Assembly: GCA_030743445.1 (NCBI GenBank)
Contig: JASLSL010000043.1
Coordinates: 1-24,737 of the forward strand
DNA: 24,737 bases
Source of the DNA: Alphaproteobacteria bacterium
GTDB lineage: Bacteria > Pseudomonadota > Alphaproteobacteria > UBA8366
Direction of reading: 5' to 3'
Notes under the pieces: generated by a model
Database searches by the model: none
Told to the model about the DNA's origin: nothing
The model's input: only the letters and a program-made list of their open reading frames with translations
Position numbers and translations under genes: made by a program
In this document: one piece after another, positions 21,777 to 24,737 of the stretch
Numbering within the stretch: position 1 is the stretch's first letter
Layout of the letters: the number at the start of each line of letters is the position of its first letter

Positions 21777-23012
21777 ATGACCACCACTCTGAAACCCGAA
21801 ACGGCCGACCAAGTGCGCGAGGCGGTGCAATGGGCGGGCGGGAACGAAACCCCGCTCGAGGTCGTCGGCAGCGGCTCGAAACGCGCCTTCGGCCGGCCGA
21901 CCGACCTCGCCTACACGCTGGAACTGCGGGCGCTCACGGGCATCTCGCTCTACGAGCCCGAGGAACTGGTGCTGAGCGCGGCCGCCGGCACGCCGCTCGC
22001 CGAGATCGAGCGGGCGCTCGCCGGGGCCAACCAGCAGCTCGACTTCGAGCCGCCCGACTTCCGCCGCCTCCTCGGTATCGACGACGGCGGCGGCAGGGGC
22101 GGCACGCTCGGCGGCGCCATCGCCTGCAACTTCTCCGGCCCGCGGCGCATCAAGGCGGGGGCGGCGCGCGACCATTTCCTCGGATTCAAGGCGATCTCTG
22201 GCCGCGGCGAGGACTTCAAGTCGGGCGGCCGCGTGGTCAAGAACGTCACCGGCTACGACCTCTCCAAGCTGATGGCGGGCTCGTGGGGCACCCTCGGCGT
22301 GATGACCGAGGTGACGGTCAAGGTGCTGCCGGCGGCCGAGAAGACCCGCACCGTCCTGGTCATGGGCGCCGACTTGACGGCGGCGGTCGAGGCGATGACC
22401 GTGGCGCTGCGGAGCCCCTATGACGTCTCGGGCGCGGCGCACCTGCCGGCCGGCCTGACCGGGACGTCCGAGGTATCCTATGTGCGCGAGGCGGGTGGTG
22501 CGGTCACCGCGGTCCGGATCGAGGGACCGGGCCCGTCGGTCGAGTACCGCTGCGAGGTGCTGCGCCGCGAGCTCGGCCGGTTCGGCCAGACCGAAGAGCT
22601 GCACGGAATGAACTCGAGCCTGTTCTGGGCCGAGGTGCGCGACCTGATCCCGTTCGCCGGCGCCGGCGACAGGCGGATCGTCTGGCGGATTTCGATCCCG
22701 CCGCAATCGGCGCCCGCGGTCGTGGACCGCCTCGCCGGGCGGGCGGGGGCGGACACCTTGCTCGACTGGGGTGGTGGTCTCGTCTGGCTCGCGGTCGAGG
22801 CGGCGGACGACGCCGCCTTCGACGAGGTTCGCGCGGTCGTCGCCGAGACCGGCGGCCACGCGACCCTGATCCGCGCGGCCGAGGAGATTCGCGCCGCCGT
22901 CCCGGTGTTCCAGCCCCAGGCCGACGCGGTCGCCGCCCTCTCCCGGCGCATAAAGGCGGGGCTCGACCCGCTCGGCGTGCTCAACCCCGGCCGGATGTAC
23001 GCGGGAGTGTAA
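21777..23012 (+). CDS. glcE: glycolate oxidase FAD-binding subunit GlcE
   Basis: A 411-residue protein related to GlcD but shorter and more divergent. It keeps the FAD-binding GSGSKRAFGRP near the N-terminus, GGTLGGAIACNFSGPRRIKAGAARDHFLGF, and KNVTGYDLSKLMAGSWGTLGVMTEVTVKVLP. The C-terminus LDPLGVLNPGRMYAGV is the usual GlcE ending. It forms part of the glycolate dehydrogenase complex with GlcD and GlcF. ATG 21777 is preceded by ACGGAG. It ends 3 bp before glcF. Confidence 0.93.
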   Translation: MTTTLKPETADQVREAVQWAGGNETPLEVVGSGSKRAFGRPTDLAYTLELRALTGISLYEPEELVLSAAAGTPLAEIERALAGANQQLDFEPPDFRRLLGIDDGGGRGGTLGGAIACNFSGPRRIKAGAARDHFLGFKAISGRGEDFKSGGRVVKNVTGYDLSKLMAGSWGTLGVMTEVTVKVLPAAEKTRTVLVMGADLTAAVEAMTVALRSPYDVSGAAHLPAGLTGTSEVSYVREAGGAVTAVRIEGPGPSVEYRCEVLRRELGRFGQTEELHGMNSSLFWAEVRDLIPFAGAGDRRIVWRISIPPQSAPAVVDRLAGRAGADTLLDWGGGLVWLAVEAADDAAFDEVRAVVAETGGHATLIRAAEEIRAAVPVFQPQADAVAALSRRIKAGLDPLGVLNPGRMYAGV

Positions 23013-23015
23013 GAG

Positions 23016-24341
23016 ATGCAAACCAACTTCACCCTGGCGCAACTGGCCGACCCGGCGATCGAGGAAGCCAACCGGATCCTGCGCAAATGCGTGCATTGCG
23101 GGTTCTGCACCGCGACCTGCCCGACCTATGTGCTGCTTGGCGACGAGCTCGACGGGCCGCGCGGGCGCATCTACCAGATGCGCGAGATGATGCAGTCGGG
23201 CGGCCCGGCGCCCGCCTCCGTCGTCAAGCACGTCGACCGCTGCCTCTCCTGCCTCTCCTGCATGACGACCTGTCCCTCGGGGGTCAACTACATGCATCTG
23301 GTCGACCACGCCCGGGTCCATATCGAGCGGACCTACCGGCGGCCGCTCGCCGAGCGGATGCTCCGCCGGATGTTGGCCCTGGTGCTGCCCTATCCCGCGA
23401 TCTTCCGGCTGGCGCTGCGCGGGGCCGTCGTCGGACGGCCGTTCGCCGCCCTCCTGCCCGGCCGGCTCAAGGCGATGGCGGCGATGGCCCCGAAGCGGGT
23501 CCAAGGACCCTCGCCGGTCGATCGGCCGCAAATCCATCCCGCGCAAGGGCCACGCCGCGGCCGGGTCGCGTTGATGGCGGGCTGCGCCCAACGGGTGCTG
23601 GCGCCCGGGATCAACGAGGCGACGATCCGCCTCTTGACCCGCCACGGCGTCGAGGTGGTGGTGGCGAAAGGGGCCGGCTGCTGCGGCGCCCTGGTGCATC
23701 ACATGGGGCAGGAAGCGGCGGCGCACGCCCAGGCCGGGCGCAACGTCCGGGCATGGGTGCGGGAATTCGACGAGGATGGTCTCGACGCGGTGATCATCAA
23801 CACCAGCGGCTGCGGCACCACGGTCAAGGATTACGGGTTCCTGCTCGGCGGCGACGCGGCGCTCGCCGGGGACGCGGCGCGGGTCTCCGCCATCACGAGG
23901 GACATCACCGAATACATGGCCGAGCTCGGGCTCGAGCCGGCCGCCGACAATCCGGTGCTGCGGGTCGCCTACCACTCGGCCTGCTCGATGCAGCACGGCC
24001 AGAAGATCACCGAGGCGCCGAAGCAATTGCTCCAGCAAGCCGGCTATCGGGTGCTGGAGGCCGCCGAGGCGCATCTCTGCTGCGGCTCGGCCGGGACCTA
24101 CAATCTGCTCCAGCCCGAGATCGCGACGAAGCTGCGCGACCGCAAGGTCGCCAACCTCGAGGCCATGGGTCCCGAGGTCATCGCCACCGGCAACGTCGGC
24201 TGCATGACCCAGATCGCGACCGGGACGGGGATCCCGGTGGTCCACACGGTCGAGCTCCTGGATTGGGCGACCGGCGGGCCCGCGCCGGCCATTCTCGCCC
24301 AGGCCGGGCCCGGCGCCACCCAGCCGCTCGCGGCGGACTGA
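23016..24341 (+). CDS. glcF: glycolate oxidase iron-sulfur subunit GlcF
   Basis: A 441-residue protein with two [4Fe-4S] ferredoxin motifs: Cys25, 28, 31, 35 (CVHCGFCTATCP) and Cys76, 79, 82, 86 (CLSCLSCMTTCP). Two cysteine-rich CCG domains follow: AGCAQR...GAGCCGALVHH and HSACSMQHG...HLCCGSAGTYN. This is the standard architecture of GlcF, which carries electrons from the flavin subunits towards quinones at the membrane. It is the last gene of the operon. It converges on the phosphatase gene with only 8 bp between the stops. Confidence 0.95.
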   Translation: MQTNFTLAQLADPAIEEANRILRKCVHCGFCTATCPTYVLLGDELDGPRGRIYQMREMMQSGGPAPASVVKHVDRCLSCLSCMTTCPSGVNYMHLVDHARVHIERTYRRPLAERMLRRMLALVLPYPAIFRLALRGAVVGRPFAALLPGRLKAMAAMAPKRVQGPSPVDRPQIHPAQGPRRGRVALMAGCAQRVLAPGINEATIRLLTRHGVEVVVAKGAGCCGALVHHMGQEAAAHAQAGRNVRAWVREFDEDGLDAVIINTSGCGTTVKDYGFLLGGDAALAGDAARVSAITRDITEYMAELGLEPAADNPVLRVAYHSACSMQHGQKITEAPKQLLQQAGYRVLEAAEAHLCCGSAGTYNLLQPEIATKLRDRKVANLEAMGPEVIATGNVGCMTQIATGTGIPVVHTVELLDWATGGPAPAILAQAGPGATQPLAAD

Positions 24342-24349
24342 GCGCCGCC

Positions 24350-24737
24350 CTAGCCCGAGACTAAGGTACTCAAGCGAATTCGCCGCTCGATCACCGGCTT
24401 GCCGGCGACATCTTGGATTTTCAGACTGACCTCCGGATCGGCGCGGTCCCAATCGACCTCGATCATGCCGAAATTGGGCTCGGTGTAGGGACCGGCGACC
24501 CGGTTGCGGTTCGGCGAGATGCTGCGGGATCTCTGGTTGAGCGCGCTCGCCGTCAACTCCCAGAGCGGGTAGGGCGCGCCCTTGGTGCGCTTCGAGATCG
24601 AGGCCAAATGCACGTCGCCGCTGACGAATACCACGCCCGTGGCGCCGGTCCGCCGGATCAGGGCGATCAGCCGCTCGCGCTCCTGCGGCATGTTGGCCCA
24701 ACCCTCGCGGCCGGTGAAGTCGCTCAGCACCTGGATG
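24350..24737 (-). CDS. PhoD-like alkaline phosphatase/metallophosphatase, C-terminal part
   Basis: The minus-strand frame ends in a stop at 24350 and is open to the right edge, so the N-terminus is missing. About 129 residues are visible. GVVFVSGDVHLASISK carries the late metal-binding GDVH of the PhoD-like metallophosphatase fold. LWELTASALNQRS is the conserved 'E-(L/F)-T-x-S' stretch that follows it, and a beta-rich C-terminus (NFGMIEVDWDRADPEVSLKIQD) is typical. Full-length members are exported phosphodiesterases/monoesterases used to gain phosphate; the signal peptide and main active site lie outside the window. Confidence 0.82.
   Translation of the reverse strand, partial: IQVLSDFTGREGWANMPQERERLIALIRRTGATGVVFVSGDVHLASISKRTKGAPYPLWELTASALNQRSRSISPNRNRVAGPYTEPNFGMIEVDWDRADPEVSLKIQDVAGKPVIERRIRLSTLVSG

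Noticed and set aside
21660..24701. A 1013-codon open frame on the minus strand opposite glcE and glcF
   Set aside because: It is antisense to two clearly recognised genes; its product is Arg/Gly/His-rich without any domain. Long antisense frames are common in high-GC DNA.

Overview
The window is high-GC DNA from what looks like an alphaproteobacterium. The basis is gene content and sequence style: glycolate-oxidase genes, CaiB/BaiF CoA-transferase, fused SpmA/SpmB-type protein, tandem bacteriohemerythrins, a short Cys-poor L36, and an FNR/FixK-type box. An order such as Rhodospirillales is only a guess. No rRNA, complete tRNA, CRISPR array, integrase or transposase was found.

Layout. (1) 1-4924: the 3' part of a radical SAM gene; a divergent pair (DHRS6/BDH2-like dehydrogenase and a small cupin) sharing a 14-bp palindrome; and a minus-strand three-gene operon (aldo/keto reductase, unknown protein, DHA2-type MFS exporter) linked by two 4-bp stop/start overlaps. 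(2) 5211-7819: a class III nucleotide-cyclase-like protein with several canonical catalytic positions replaced, followed by an unknown 432-residue protein whose start codon directly abuts a 12-bp hairpin. (3) 7845-10728: a lipoprotein CtpA-type protease with a recognisable promoter, a convergent YkgJ-type cysteine-cluster gene overlapping it, a small exported protein, and a short unit with a 16-codon ORF and a strong terminator. (4) 10729-13383: a fused SpmA/SpmB-like membrane protein co-transcribed with a class III aminotransferase. (5) 13447-15553: a broken alpha/beta-hydrolase tail, then an AT-richer island with two adjoining genes (single-pass membrane protein and a PD-(D/E)XK nuclease-like protein). 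This is the best candidate for an undescribed, possibly defence-related, system. (6) 15665-18718: CaiB/BaiF CoA-transferase, two tandem bacteriohemerythrins behind an FNR/FixK-like box, and an orphan membrane domain of the fused MFS/spermidine-synthase type. (7) 18781-24341: rpmJ with its own promoter and terminator, then a glcDEF glycolate oxidase operon with a GntR/FadR-type operator before glcD and two paralogous PAS-like proteins between glcD and glcE. (8) The C-terminal part of a PhoD-like phosphatase runs off the right edge.

How genes work together. GlcD, GlcE and GlcF would form a membrane-associated glycolate (or D-lactate) dehydrogenase; the two intercalated PAS-like proteins may sense metabolite or redox state linked to it. 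The hemerythrins probably bind O2 or related ligands and are predicted to be under oxygen control. The reductase/exporter operon and the aminotransferase/SpmAB operon each pair an enzyme with a membrane protein. The island pair is translationally adjacent (TAG directly followed by ATG) and differs from its surroundings in base composition.
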